Shown one piece after another: positions 43,401 to 50,722 of a stretch of DNA of 64,000 bases. A program made the position numbers and the translations under genes. The DNA comes from Streptomyces sp. NBC_01353. Lineage in GTDB: Bacteria; Actinomycetota; Actinomycetes; Streptomycetales; Streptomycetaceae. Below the pieces are notes generated by a model. The model worked only from the letters and a program-made list of their open reading frames with translations. It had not been told where the DNA came from and made no database searches. Numbering within the stretch: the stretch's first letter is position 1; each line of letters opens with the position of its first letter. Location: positions 7,148,501 to 7,212,500 of the forward strand of contig NZ_CP108352.1 in the NCBI RefSeq assembly GCF_036237275.1, written 5' to 3'.

Positions 43401-45288
43401 GCGCGAGCGGTCCGCCTGGCAGGCCAAGCTCCGCGAACTGGCCGACGACGCCGCCGAGTCCGAGGCCCGCGCCCAGACCTGCCTGGAGCGGGCCCGCGCC
43501 GCCGACGAGGACCGCCGCGCCGCCCAGCGGGCCGCCGACGACGCCCACCGCACCGCTCGCGCCCTGCGCGCCGAACGGGCCGAGATCGCCGGCGCTCCCG
43601 ACCAGCTCCCCGAGGAGGACGCGGCCGCGCCCCGTACCGCGCTCCCGACCCTCCGCGAGGCGTACCGCGCCGCGTCCCAGCTGTACGAGAAGGTCGGTGT
43701 CGGCGCCGACCTGCGCGCCGAACAGGCCCGCGCCGAGAGCGACGAGTCGGCCGCTCTCGCCGAGCTCGACCGCCTCACCAACAAGGTCCGCACCCGCGCC
43801 GAGCAGCTCCTGGAATCCACCGACGGCGCCGACGGCCCGTCCCGCCAGGCCGCGGCCGCCCGCGCCGAAGCCCTGGTCCAGATGCTGGAAACCCGCGCGT
43901 CCGAGGCGAGCGAGAAGCTCGGCCGGCTCCGCGGCGAGGCCGAACGACTGGCCCCCGAGGACGGCGAGTCGCACACCGACCTGCCCGAGGACCAGGTCCC
44001 CGCCGACGCCGAGCAGGCCCAGACCCTGCTCCGCACCGCGACCACCGAACTCGCCGCCCGTAGCGATGCCCTGGAAGCCGCGCGCACCGCGCACGCGAGC
44101 CTCCTGAGGGCCCACCGCGCCGCCGAGGACGCCGCGGGCGGCTTCGACGAGACCGCGGCGCTCCTTCGCGACCTGCTGCGCGACCACGGAGAGGACGAGG
44201 AGGACGGCCCGGAGACGTACCCCGGCACGCTGGAGGAGGCGCGGCACACCGCCGCCGAGGCCCGCCGCGCGCTGCGCGCCTGCGCCGCCGAGCTCTCCTC
44301 GGCCGACGCGGCGGTCCGCGAGGCCGGCGACATCCTCGTCCGGCACGCCAACTCCACCCGCTACGAGCAGGTCCGCACCCCGGCCCGGCAGCAGATCCGT
44401 GAACTGCCCGCCGCCGCGCTGCCCGAGCACGCGGGGAAGTGGGCCGAGGCGTTCGCGCCCCGCCTCCGGGTCCTCACCGACGAGCTGGAGCAACTGGAGC
44501 GCAACCGCGACTCCATCGTCGACCGGCTGCGCGGACTGGTGGAGTCGGCGCTGACCACGCTCCGCTCGGCGCAGCGCCTGTCGCGGCTGCCCGAGGGCCT
44601 CGGCGAGTGGTCGGGGCAGGAGTTCCTGCGTATCCGCTTCGAGGAGCCGGACCAGGCCACCCTCACCGAGCGGCTCGGGGAGGTCGTCGACGAGGCGACC
44701 CGCGCCGCCGTCAAGAAGAACTCCGACATGCGCCGGGACGGAATGTCCCTGCTCCTGCGGGGCGTTCAGGCCGCGCTCGAGCCGCGCGGCATCGCGGTCG
44801 AGATCCTCAAGCCGGACGCCGTGCTGCGGGCCGAGCGCGTACCGGTCGGGCAGATGGGCGACGTCTTCTCCGGCGGCCAGCTCCTCACCGCCGCCATCGC
44901 GCTGTACTGCACGATGGCCGCCCTGCGCTCCAACGACCGGGGCCGGGACAAGCACCGGCACGCGGGCACGCTGTTCCTCGACAACCCGATCGGCCGCGCC
45001 AACGCCACGTACCTGCTGGAGCTCCAGCGTGCGGTCTCGGACGCCCTCGGTGTCCAGCTGCTGTACACGACCGGTCTGTTCGACACGACCGCGCTCGCGG
45101 AGTTCCCGCTGGTCATCCGGTTGCGCAACGACGCCGACCTGCGGGCCGGGCTGAAGTACATCAGCGTGGAGGAGCACCTGCGCCCAGGGCTGCCGCAGCC
45201 GAGCGCGGAGGGCGAGGCGATTCACGGCGAGATCACCGCGACCCGGATGTTCCGACGCTCGCAAGTCGAGGAGTCCGTCCCGCAGTAG
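40453..45288 (+). CDS. SMC/MukB-like coiled-coil ATPase (JetC/MksB-like), 1611 residues
   Basis: The N-terminal ATPase half has LFLENGGGKSVLLKLIF with Lys69; the first Gly of a canonical Walker A is missing. Ala/Glu/Arg-rich heptads follow to about 610, then a Gly/Ser-rich insert (about 615-706) and a globular hinge-like region (DSRILGALGDGGLLPPGPDV, EYLGEQGIPALPGWRYLAQA). The second coil returns to a C-terminal half with signature FSGGQLLTAAIALYC (Ser1473) and Walker B TLFLDNPIGRAN. Asp1510 is followed by Asn instead of the usual Glu. It is larger than JetC or MukB. It is the last gene of the operon and ends at a 12-bp-stem terminator. Confidence 0.8.
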   Translation: MYELSRVRLYSIGPAGARYADTVLDLRGVGAPVPHPAPTQAEFFEEEPVGPPRRPAPAGVLFLENGGGKSVLLKLIFSVMLPGHRNTLGGASSGVLRKFLLADDCGHVALEWQHTLTGELVVVGKASEWRGRQVSNDPRKFAEAWYSFRPGPGLSMDNLPVAESTAVRAPVEGASGAQGRRRTMKGFRDALTEAGKAYPHLEVYWEEIHDRWNEHLGDLGLDPELFRYQREMNADEGEAAGLFAVKKDSDFTDLLLRAVTDTRDTDGLADLVGGFGNKLGRRAELTAERDFTAGSVDLLGRIVEAAGTRARARDVHAASERRTRTLARRLSARATEERGRTAELAQQVTSAAHAVSEAETARGRSSLIAAELAYRHASLALTVAEKGAASQRRELTDARTLHAAWQAAEAVLRNRAAGDRSARVAAAIREAERDAAPALAARAKAAADLVRALHAAAEEGERHAAEEEERSAALQDAGETAHRDATAAATEAQRARSETGHLRQRLAEVEQETAEAVRAGWLDDTAPDADPARAALAASDAEKTTVAAWDAARDAARTAADHAREAAAAESRAELAAARATDAAEAAENAYDAERRAAESLATDARLAELLSLPAARSTSPFPGQRAGETDGAGTEGQSAVSGRGPDAEPGGPGRTTGAHGVPGQNGRGIGSGEPGTGSGADAAPGAAFGLAGAPDSGSEGTPGPLTVTEFDRYADELRRLLDQSIGSAERQLFDLRTAAADDSRILGALGDGGLLPPGPDVLATVEYLGEQGIPALPGWRYLAQAVDPADHAAVLAARPELVDGVVITDPVSYARAREVLSTAALLPRSTVAVGTAAALLAPVPSPDSGEDTGVFLVPPNPAMHDEHAADEERHALRARAVARDEEIRTLAARLTGDRSLAARIGSWRADCPPGMIAELAAVAAAARETAEAAAATLAEARTVRAEADEAAADAARVRDERQEAAQRARRVADALAGLAFRLRERSAWQAKLRELADDAAESEARAQTCLERARAADEDRRAAQRAADDAHRTARALRAERAEIAGAPDQLPEEDAAAPRTALPTLREAYRAASQLYEKVGVGADLRAEQARAESDESAALAELDRLTNKVRTRAEQLLESTDGADGPSRQAAAARAEALVQMLETRASEASEKLGRLRGEAERLAPEDGESHTDLPEDQVPADAEQAQTLLRTATTELAARSDALEAARTAHASLLRAHRAAEDAAGGFDETAALLRDLLRDHGEDEEDGPETYPGTLEEARHTAAEARRALRACAAELSSADAAVREAGDILVRHANSTRYEQVRTPARQQIRELPAAALPEHAGKWAEAFAPRLRVLTDELEQLERNRDSIVDRLRGLVESALTTLRSAQRLSRLPEGLGEWSGQEFLRIRFEEPDQATLTERLGEVVDEATRAAVKKNSDMRRDGMSLLLRGVQAALEPRGIAVEILKPDAVLRAERVPVGQMGDVFSGGQLLTAAIALYCTMAALRSNDRGRDKHRHAGTLFLDNPIGRANATYLLELQRAVSDALGVQLLYTTGLFDTTALAEFPLVIRLRNDADLRAGLKYISVEEHLRPGLPQPSAEGEAIHGEITATRMFRRSQVEESVPQ

Positions 45289-45301
45289 CAGCGCCGCGTA
45301 C

Positions 45302-45341
45302 GAGAACGGCCCGACCCCCGAGAGGGGACCGGGCCGTTCTC
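45302..45341. terminator. Strong stem-loop terminator after the SMC-like operon
   Basis: GAGAACGGCCCG pairs with CGGGCCGTTCTC over 12 bp around a loop of about 16 nt, starting 13 bp after the SMC-like stop. It separates this operon from the convergent membrane-protein gene. Confidence 0.88.
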
Positions 45342-45398
45342 CCGCCCAAGGCAGGGGCCCAAGGCAGTGGCCCGGGCCCAAGGCCCGCCTCGGCGCCC

Positions 45399-45450
45399 GC
45401 CCGAGGCCCCCGCCCGAGGCCCCCGCCCGAGGCCCCCGCCCGAGGCCCCC
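45399..45450. repeat. Four exact tandem 13-bp repeats
   Basis: The unit GCCCGAGGCCCCC occurs four times head to tail (45399, 45412, 45425, 45438), followed by a degenerate copy. It is intergenic, between the SMC-like terminator and the membrane-protein stop codon. Confidence 0.92.
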
Positions 45451-45466
45451 GCCCGGGGCGCCCGCC

Positions 45467-45937
45467 TCAGGCGGCCTCGGACAGCGCGTGCGTCTCCGTC
45501 CGTGCCGGCTTCCCGCTCCGCGCGGTCTCCGCGCCGCGCACCATCCCCGCTGTGCCGTGTCCCTGTTCGCCGTCCGGCACCTGTGCGGCCTTCCGCTCCC
45601 TGCGCCGCTCGCGCCTGAGCCGGCGCGCCGTACTGCTCGGCTCCGACACCACTCCGTTCCGCTGCCGCCAGACCTGGCGCGTCACCCACACATCGAGCAC
45701 GCTCCACGTCGCCACGACCGTGCTGCCCACGGAGCTGAGCAGCATCGGAAACGCGAGCCACGAGTCGGTGACCGCGCAGAAGAAGGCGACCATGCCCTGT
45801 ATGAGCGTCACCGACGTGAGCATCACGGCCCGCACCGCGGCGGTACGCACCGGGTCGGGCATCCGGCGCCGGCCCTTCTTGTCCTCCACCCACAACTGCC
45901 GTGCCGATTCCGCCTCGTGCACCATCGTCCTCGTCAC
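45467..45937 (-). CDS. Hypothetical membrane protein with charged tail
   Basis: A 156-residue protein with two hydrophobic segments (TAAVRAVMLTSVTLIQGMVA and SWLAFPMLLSSVGSTVVATW) followed by a strongly basic stretch (RRLRRERRRERKA) and a Ser/Glu-rich tail. No family is recognised. The start is ambiguous: GTG 45937 has GGGGA immediately before it, and ATG 45925 has GAGGA 3 bp away. It is divergent from the conservon and convergent with the SMC-like operon. Confidence 0.7.
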   Translation of the reverse strand: MTRTMVHEAESARQLWVEDKKGRRRMPDPVRTAAVRAVMLTSVTLIQGMVAFFCAVTDSWLAFPMLLSSVGSTVVATWSVLDVWVTRQVWRQRNGVVSEPSSTARRLRRERRRERKAAQVPDGEQGHGTAGMVRGAETARSGKPARTETHALSEAA

Positions 45938-46191
45938 TCCCCACCGCCGACCGTCCTCAGGGGCGGCTGCCCGTCTTGAGTGGCTTTACACGGACACACC
46001 CCGCCCCGTACACAATGACGCTCGGCGAAGGGAAAAGGTTTCCCCTCGTTCGCACCGGAACGAACAGTTCCAGCCATCCGCTGTACCCCCACTCGCACCG
46101 TCCCGCCACGTGTCCTGCGCCACAGTGGCGAATGCCAACTCCCTGAATACCGGGACATCTCATGATCAACGCTCACTCGAGAGGCTGAAAA

Positions 46192-46203
46192 ACGTCCGGA
46201 CGT
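46192..46203. promoter_or_regulatory. Perfect palindrome ACGTCCGGACGT abutting the conservon promoter
   Basis: The 12-bp perfect palindrome ends 3 bp before the proposed -35 box, a typical activator or repressor position. Confidence 0.5.
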
Positions 46204-46206
46204 GCC

Positions 46207-46236
46207 TTCGAGTTGGCTGTGATGCAGTAGTAGGCT
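46207..46236 (+). promoter_or_regulatory. Candidate conservon promoter TTCGAG-N18-TAGGCT
   Basis: A weak -35 hexamer and a TAnnnT -10 box are separated by 18 bp, giving a leader of about 110 nt to ATG 46352 that would contain the three direct repeats. Confidence 0.4.
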
Positions 46237-46262
46237 CGCGCCGCCGTTTGTTGAATCCGATG

Positions 46263-46301
46263 GTTGACGCCATGTGTTGACGCTGTGAGTTGACGCCACG
46301 C
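46263..46301. repeat. Three GTTGACGC direct repeats at 13-bp period
   Basis: GTTGACGC begins at 46263, 46276 and 46289. The exact 13-bp period, upstream of cvnA and downstream of the candidate -10 box, looks like a multi-site operator or an RNA element, not chance. Confidence 0.75.
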
Positions 46302-46351
46302 GTCGCAAAGGAGGACCTCCGCGACGGGTGGAGGCCGAACTGGGGGAGGCC

Positions 46352-49141
46352 ATGCGCTTTCGCGGGAAGTCCATCCGCCGGAAGATCGTGGCGTTGTTGC
46401 TGGTGCCGCTCGTGTCTCTCACCGGCCTCTGGGGCTTCGCGACGGTACTCACCGGCCGCGAGGCCGACCAACTCCTCGACGTCGGCTACATCGTCGAGAA
46501 GGTCGGCTACCCCATCGAGGACACCGCGCGCGTCATCCAGAAGGAGCGCCGCCAGTCCCTGATCTATCTGGCCGATCCGCGTGCCTCCGACTCCCTCACC
46601 ACCCTGCGCGAGCAGCGCGAGGCCACCGACCGTCAGATCGCCCTCATCCGGCGGAACGCAGCGGACTCCGGCGTACGGGAGGAGATGCGGCCCCTCGCCT
46701 CGCAGCGACTCGAATCGCTCCTGACGGCGCTGGACGGCCTCGACGCGCTACGCCGCTCCGTGGAGAACCGCAGCATCGGCCGTATGCAGGCCCTCGACTT
46801 CTACAACCGCCTGGTCGACCCCTGTTACAGCTTCCTCATGACCCTCCACGCACTCGAGAACGTGGAGATGGACAAGCAGGGCCGCGCCCTCGTCGGCATC
46901 ACGCGCGGCCGCGAAGCGCTCTCCCGCGAGGACGCACTGATCGTCTCCGCACTCATCTCCGAGCGCGTCACGGCCCAGGAGCTCCGCGCGATCAGCGATC
47001 TCGTCGCCCAGCGCAAGCAGTTCTACGAGGTGAACCTCGAAGTGCTGCCCACGGTCGAGCGCGAGAAGTTCGAGCGCTACTGGGGCAGTCCCGACACCGA
47101 GCCGCTGCGCCGCGCCGAAGAGGACCTGATCGCCGCCGGTCCCACCAAGAACCCGCGCGCCATCAGCGCGGAGCGATGGGAGGAGCGGGCGAACCCGGTC
47201 CTCGAGGACCTGGCGCGGGAGAACACCGCCGCGGGCGACCGCTACCAGGAGCGCGTCCAGCCCGCCGCCTACAGCGTGCTGCTCAAGGCAGGCATCGCCG
47301 GTGTCCTCGGCTTCCTCGCCCTGCTCGTCTCCGTAGTCGTCTCCGTACGCATCGGCCGCGAACTCGTCCGCGACCTGCGCCGGCTGCGCAAGGAGGCCCA
47401 GGAGGTCTCCGGCGTACGCCTGCCCAGCGTCATGCGCCGCCTTGCCGCCGGCGAACACGTCGACGTCGAGACCGAGGTGCCGCAGCTGCGGTACGAGCAG
47501 GACGAGGTCGGCCAGGTCGGCCAGGCCCTCAACACCCTCCAGCGCGCCGCCGTCGAGGCCGCCGTGAAGCAGGCCGACATGCGCCGCGGCGTCGCCGAGG
47601 TCTTCGTCAACCTCGCGCGCCGCAACCAGGTGCTGCTGCACCGCCAGCTCACCCTCCTCGACACCATGGAACGGCGCACCGAGGACACCGAGGAACTGGC
47701 CGACCTGTTCAGGCTCGACCACATGACCACGCGCATGCGCCGTCACGCCGAGGGCCTGGTGATCCTCTCCGGCGCCGCCCCCTCCCGCCAGTGGCGCAAG
47801 CCCGTCCAGCTGATGGACGTCGTACGCGCTGCGGTCGCCGAGGTCGAGGACTACGAGCGCGTCGAGGTGCGCCGCCTGCCCCGCCTCGGCGTGGGCGGCC
47901 CCGCCGTCGCCGACCTCACCCACCTCATCGCGGAACTCCTGGAGAACGCCACGGTGTTCTCGCCCCCGCACACCGCCGTCCAGGTGCTGGGCGAGCGGGT
48001 CGCCAACGGCTTCACCCTGGAGATCCACGACCGCGGCCTCGGCATGAACCCCGACGCCCTGCTCGACGCGAACCTCCGGCTGGCCGAGACCCCCGAGTTC
48101 GAGCTCTCCGACACCGACCGCCTCGGCCTCTTCGTGGTCAGCCGGCTCGCCCAGCGCCAGAACGTCCGTGTCTCGCTGCAGCCTTCGCCGTACGGGGGGA
48201 CCACCGCGGTCGTCTTCATCCCGGCCGCGCTGCTCACCGACGCGCCCGAGACTCAGGGCGCCGGCTTCCGTCTGGACCGTAAGAGCCTCGACCGTGGGCT
48301 CGCGGACCGCGAGAAGGGCGAGCAGCCGGGGCGGCGTCCCGCCCTCACCCAGGTGCAGGGCGGCGCGCCCCGGGCCACCGGGGCGACGCGCTCCGCGGCC
48401 TCCTCACTCCTGGACGGCCCGCTCGACGGGCCCGTCGAGCTCGAACCACCCCTCGGAACCTCCGGCTTCGAGGAACTGCTCGACCCGTCCGCGGCGGACC
48501 TGGAGGACACCGAGAGCGAGCGCGGTGGCCTCTTCCGACCGCGTGACCACCGCCGCGGCCTCACCTCGGCCCCGGGCGCCGAGCAGCATCAGCAGACCCC
48601 GGACCAGACGCCGGAGCCGTCGTACGACCGGACGTCCGAGCGCGGCCCCGTGCCACTGCCCCGGCGCCGTCCGCCCACGCTCGTCGTCGACCACGGCCGC
48701 AGGATCGACGAGCCGGGCCGCGCCCACCCGTCCGCCGCCCAGGAGCCCACAGGCCCGAAGGGGACACCGCGCACCCTGGTACCCGTACCGCCGAACGGCC
48801 CGGTGCCGCCGGTCGGTCCCGTGCCGCCGGTCGGTCCCGTGGCTTCCAACGGCCCGGTAGCGCCGAACGGTGCCGTACCGTCCGACGGCCCCGCGCCGTT
48901 CGGCGGACTGCCCCGCCGGGTCCGCCAGGCGAGCCTCGCGCGCCAGCTGCGCGAGACGGGCGGACGCGACGACGACAAGACCTCCACCGGCACCACCGCC
49001 TCCGCCGGCACGGACTTCGAGCGCGACGCCGAGGAAGTGCGCAGCCGCATGGCGTCCATGCAGCGCGGCTGGCAGCGCGGACGACGGCAGAACGCCGAAC
49101 CACCAGCACCAGGAACGACACCCGAGGGGGACGGTCGATGA
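46352..49141 (+). CDS. cvnA: Conservon sensor kinase-like protein CvnA
   Basis: A 929-residue membrane protein. TM1 is at about 14-34, then a large extracytoplasmic sensing region with nitrate/sulfonate-sensor type helices (VGYIVEKVGYPIEDTARVIQ, ERRQSLIYLADPR). TM2 is near 309-330. A cytosolic helical region and a HATPase domain follow (HLIAELLENATVFSPPHTAV near 525, then IHDRGLGMN). The C-terminal 300 residues are disordered and Pro-rich with short repeats. CvnA acts with CvnB-D in a membrane signalling complex. ATG 46352 has GGGGGAGG 3 bp upstream. It overlaps cvnB by 4 bp. Confidence 0.93.
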   Translation: MRFRGKSIRRKIVALLLVPLVSLTGLWGFATVLTGREADQLLDVGYIVEKVGYPIEDTARVIQKERRQSLIYLADPRASDSLTTLREQREATDRQIALIRRNAADSGVREEMRPLASQRLESLLTALDGLDALRRSVENRSIGRMQALDFYNRLVDPCYSFLMTLHALENVEMDKQGRALVGITRGREALSREDALIVSALISERVTAQELRAISDLVAQRKQFYEVNLEVLPTVEREKFERYWGSPDTEPLRRAEEDLIAAGPTKNPRAISAERWEERANPVLEDLARENTAAGDRYQERVQPAAYSVLLKAGIAGVLGFLALLVSVVVSVRIGRELVRDLRRLRKEAQEVSGVRLPSVMRRLAAGEHVDVETEVPQLRYEQDEVGQVGQALNTLQRAAVEAAVKQADMRRGVAEVFVNLARRNQVLLHRQLTLLDTMERRTEDTEELADLFRLDHMTTRMRRHAEGLVILSGAAPSRQWRKPVQLMDVVRAAVAEVEDYERVEVRRLPRLGVGGPAVADLTHLIAELLENATVFSPPHTAVQVLGERVANGFTLEIHDRGLGMNPDALLDANLRLAETPEFELSDTDRLGLFVVSRLAQRQNVRVSLQPSPYGGTTAVVFIPAALLTDAPETQGAGFRLDRKSLDRGLADREKGEQPGRRPALTQVQGGAPRATGATRSAASSLLDGPLDGPVELEPPLGTSGFEELLDPSAADLEDTESERGGLFRPRDHRRGLTSAPGAEQHQQTPDQTPEPSYDRTSERGPVPLPRRRPPTLVVDHGRRIDEPGRAHPSAAQEPTGPKGTPRTLVPVPPNGPVPPVGPVPPVGPVASNGPVAPNGAVPSDGPAPFGGLPRRVRQASLARQLRETGGRDDDKTSTGTTASAGTDFERDAEEVRSRMASMQRGWQRGRRQNAEPPAPGTTPEGDGR
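48795..48850 (+). repeat. Tandem 18-bp coding repeats in cvnA tail
   Basis: Two adjacent copies of an 18-bp unit (GTGCCGCCGGTCGGTCCC) plus degenerate neighbours encode VPPVGP-like units in the disordered C-terminal region. Confidence 0.7.
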
Positions 49142-49578
49142 CCGCACCGAACGCCGCAGCAACCAACACCTCCGGAAACGCCAACGGCGAGCTGAACTGG
49201 CTCCTCGACGAGCTGGTCCAGCGGGTCGGATCCATCCGCAAGGCTCTGGTGCTCTCCAGCGACGGACTCTCCACCGGTGCCTCCGCGGAGCTGACCCGCG
49301 AGGACGGCGAGCACCTCGCCGCCGTCGCTTCCGGCTTCCACAGCCTCGCCAAGGGCGTCGGCCGCCACTTCGAGGCGGGCAGGGTCCGCCAGACCGTCGT
49401 GGAGCTGGAGGAGGCGTTCCTCTTCGTCACGGCGGCCGGCGACGGCAGCTGCCTCGCCGTCCTGGCGGACGCCGACTCGGACGTCGGCCAGGTCGCCTAC
49501 GAGATGACACTGATGGTCAAGCGGGTCGGCGTCCACCTCGGGACGGCCCCGCGCTCCGGGCCGTCCGCCGGAGGGTGA
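49138..49578 (+). CDS. cvnB: Conservon Roadblock/LC7 protein CvnB
   Basis: A 146-residue Roadblock/LC7-domain protein: LNWLLDELVQRVGSIRKALV, LSSDGLSTGASAELTREDG, QTVVELEEAFLFVTAAGDGS. In conservons CvnB links CvnA and the GTPase CvnD. ATG 49138 overlaps the cvnA stop (ATGA). The length and the gene order are as expected. Confidence 0.93.
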   Translation: MTAPNAAATNTSGNANGELNWLLDELVQRVGSIRKALVLSSDGLSTGASAELTREDGEHLAAVASGFHSLAKGVGRHFEAGRVRQTVVELEEAFLFVTAAGDGSCLAVLADADSDVGQVAYEMTLMVKRVGVHLGTAPRSGPSAGG

Positions 49579-49591
49579 GTGGGGGGACACC

Positions 49592-50029
49592 ATGACTGAC
49601 GGCACGACCGACGGCACGATCGACGCGGCCCCGCGGGAGCGCGCGCAGGCCCCGGCCCACCACTGGTTCGACGACGAAGCCGGGCCGGTGGTCCGTCCGT
49701 ACGCGATGACCCGCGGCCGGACCAGCGCCGCGACCCGTCACCGCCTCGACCTGATCGCCGTGGTGGTGCCCGAGCCCGCCGCGGACGATCCCGGCCGCGA
49801 CCAGACGCTCTCCCCGGAACACGTGGAGATCGTCGAGCGCTGCTCGGACGCACCGCAGTCGATCGCCGAGCTCGCCGCCGGACTCGACCTCCCCGTCGGG
49901 GTCGTCCGCGTCCTCGTCGGTGATCTCGTCGAGGACGAACTCGTCCATGTGACCCGCCCCGTTCCGCCGGCCGAGCTGCCGGACGTGAGCATTCTCCGCG
50001 AGGTGATCAATGGCCTTCGGGCGCTCTAG
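49592..50029 (+). CDS. cvnC: Conservon DUF742 protein CvnC
   Basis: A 145-residue DUF742 protein: ...GPVVRPYAMTRGRT, LSPEHVEIVERCSDAPQSIA, and a winged-helix-like AELAAGLDLPVGVVRVLVGD. CvnC is the third conservon component. ATG 49592 follows GGGGGG at normal spacing, 13 bp after cvnB. Its last 20 bp overlap the start of cvnD, indicating coupling. Confidence 0.93.
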   Translation: MTDGTTDGTIDAAPRERAQAPAHHWFDDEAGPVVRPYAMTRGRTSAATRHRLDLIAVVVPEPAADDPGRDQTLSPEHVEIVERCSDAPQSIAELAAGLDLPVGVVRVLVGDLVEDELVHVTRPVPPAELPDVSILREVINGLRAL

Positions 50030-50615
50030 CCACAAGAAGCCCCTTGTCGAACCGGTGACGCTGAAGATCCTGGTCGCGGGTGGCTTCGGAGTGGGCAAGA
50101 CGACGCTGGTCGGCGCCGTCAGCGAGATCAGGCCGCTGCGGACCGAGGAGATCCTGAGCGAGGCCGGCCGGCCCGTCGACGATCTCCACGGGGTCGAGAA
50201 CAAGTCGACCACCACGGTGGCGATGGACTTCGGGCGGATCACCCTCCGCGAGGACCTCGTCCTCTATCTCTTCGGCACGCCCGGCCAGGACCGATTCTGG
50301 TTCCTCTGGGACGAGCTGGCACAGGGTGCGCTCGGGGCGGTCGTCCTGGCGGACACCCGTCGTCTCGAGGACAGCTTCGCGGCGATCGACTACTTCGAGC
50401 GGCGCGGCATCCCGTTCACGGTGGCGGTCAACTGCTTTGAGGGCGCCCAGCGGTTCCCGGCGGAGAGCGTGCGTGGGGCACTCGACCTGGACCCCGAGGT
50501 CGAGCTGCTGATGTGCGACGCGCGTGACCGGGAGTCCGTGAAGAACATCCTCGTGGCCGTCGTCGAGCACGCTCTCGTCCTGGCGGACCAGAGCGCCACG
50601 CCCGTCGCCACCTGA
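50010..50615 (+). CDS. cvnD: Conservon GTPase CvnD
   Basis: A 201-residue small GTPase/ATP-binding protein. It has P-loop GGFGVGKTT, switch region VENKSTTTVAMDFG, G3-like LFGTPGQDRFWFLWDELAQG and G4-like AVNCFEG in place of NKxD. This matches conservon CvnD proteins of Streptomyces. It probably cycles between forms controlled by CvnB/CvnC and signals from CvnA to unknown partners. ATG 50010 lies inside the cvnC frame. Confidence 0.95.
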   Translation: MAFGRSSHKKPLVEPVTLKILVAGGFGVGKTTLVGAVSEIRPLRTEEILSEAGRPVDDLHGVENKSTTTVAMDFGRITLREDLVLYLFGTPGQDRFWFLWDELAQGALGAVVLADTRRLEDSFAAIDYFERRGIPFTVAVNCFEGAQRFPAESVRGALDLDPEVELLMCDARDRESVKNILVAVVEHALVLADQSATPVAT

Positions 50616-50629
50616 CACGGGCCGTCGGT

Positions 50630-50722
50630 GGCCTCGGCGCACCGTGGCTTCAGCGCGCCTTTTGCGTCAGCGCACGTTGCGTCAGCCCACGGTGGCTTCG
50701 GCGCAGCTTGGCCTCAGCGCAC
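50630..50722. repeat. Imperfect direct repeats upstream of the thiolase stop
   Basis: Imperfect units resembling TCAGCGCACnnTGGC (about 16-19 bp) recur about five times between cvnD and the end of the thiolase gene. They lie in a convergent gap with no other terminator, so they may have arisen by slippage. Confidence 0.4.

Larger units (their letters stand above)
45938..46351. other. 414-bp divergent regulatory region upstream of the conservon
   Basis: No coding signal is seen. It holds a perfect 12-bp palindrome (46192), a candidate promoter (46207-46236) and three GTTGACGC direct repeats (46263-46296). It also includes the divergent promoter of the membrane-protein gene. Confidence 0.6.

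Noticed and set aside
37272-45288. Calling the operon a Wadjet defence system outright
   Set aside because: No JetD/Toprim nuclease gene is present, the ATPase motifs deviate, and the setting looks like core chromosome, not a defence island. I kept it as a condensin-like candidate.
39163-45381. A 2072-residue open frame on the minus strand opposite the SMC-like operon
   Set aside because: It is Gly/Val/Arg-rich without domains, and mirrors a plus-strand gene with strong codon bias. Long antisense frames are common in DNA this GC-rich because stop codons are rare.
45399-45450. Possible CRISPR array
   Set aside because: The 13-bp units are contiguous without spacers, and there are no cas genes.
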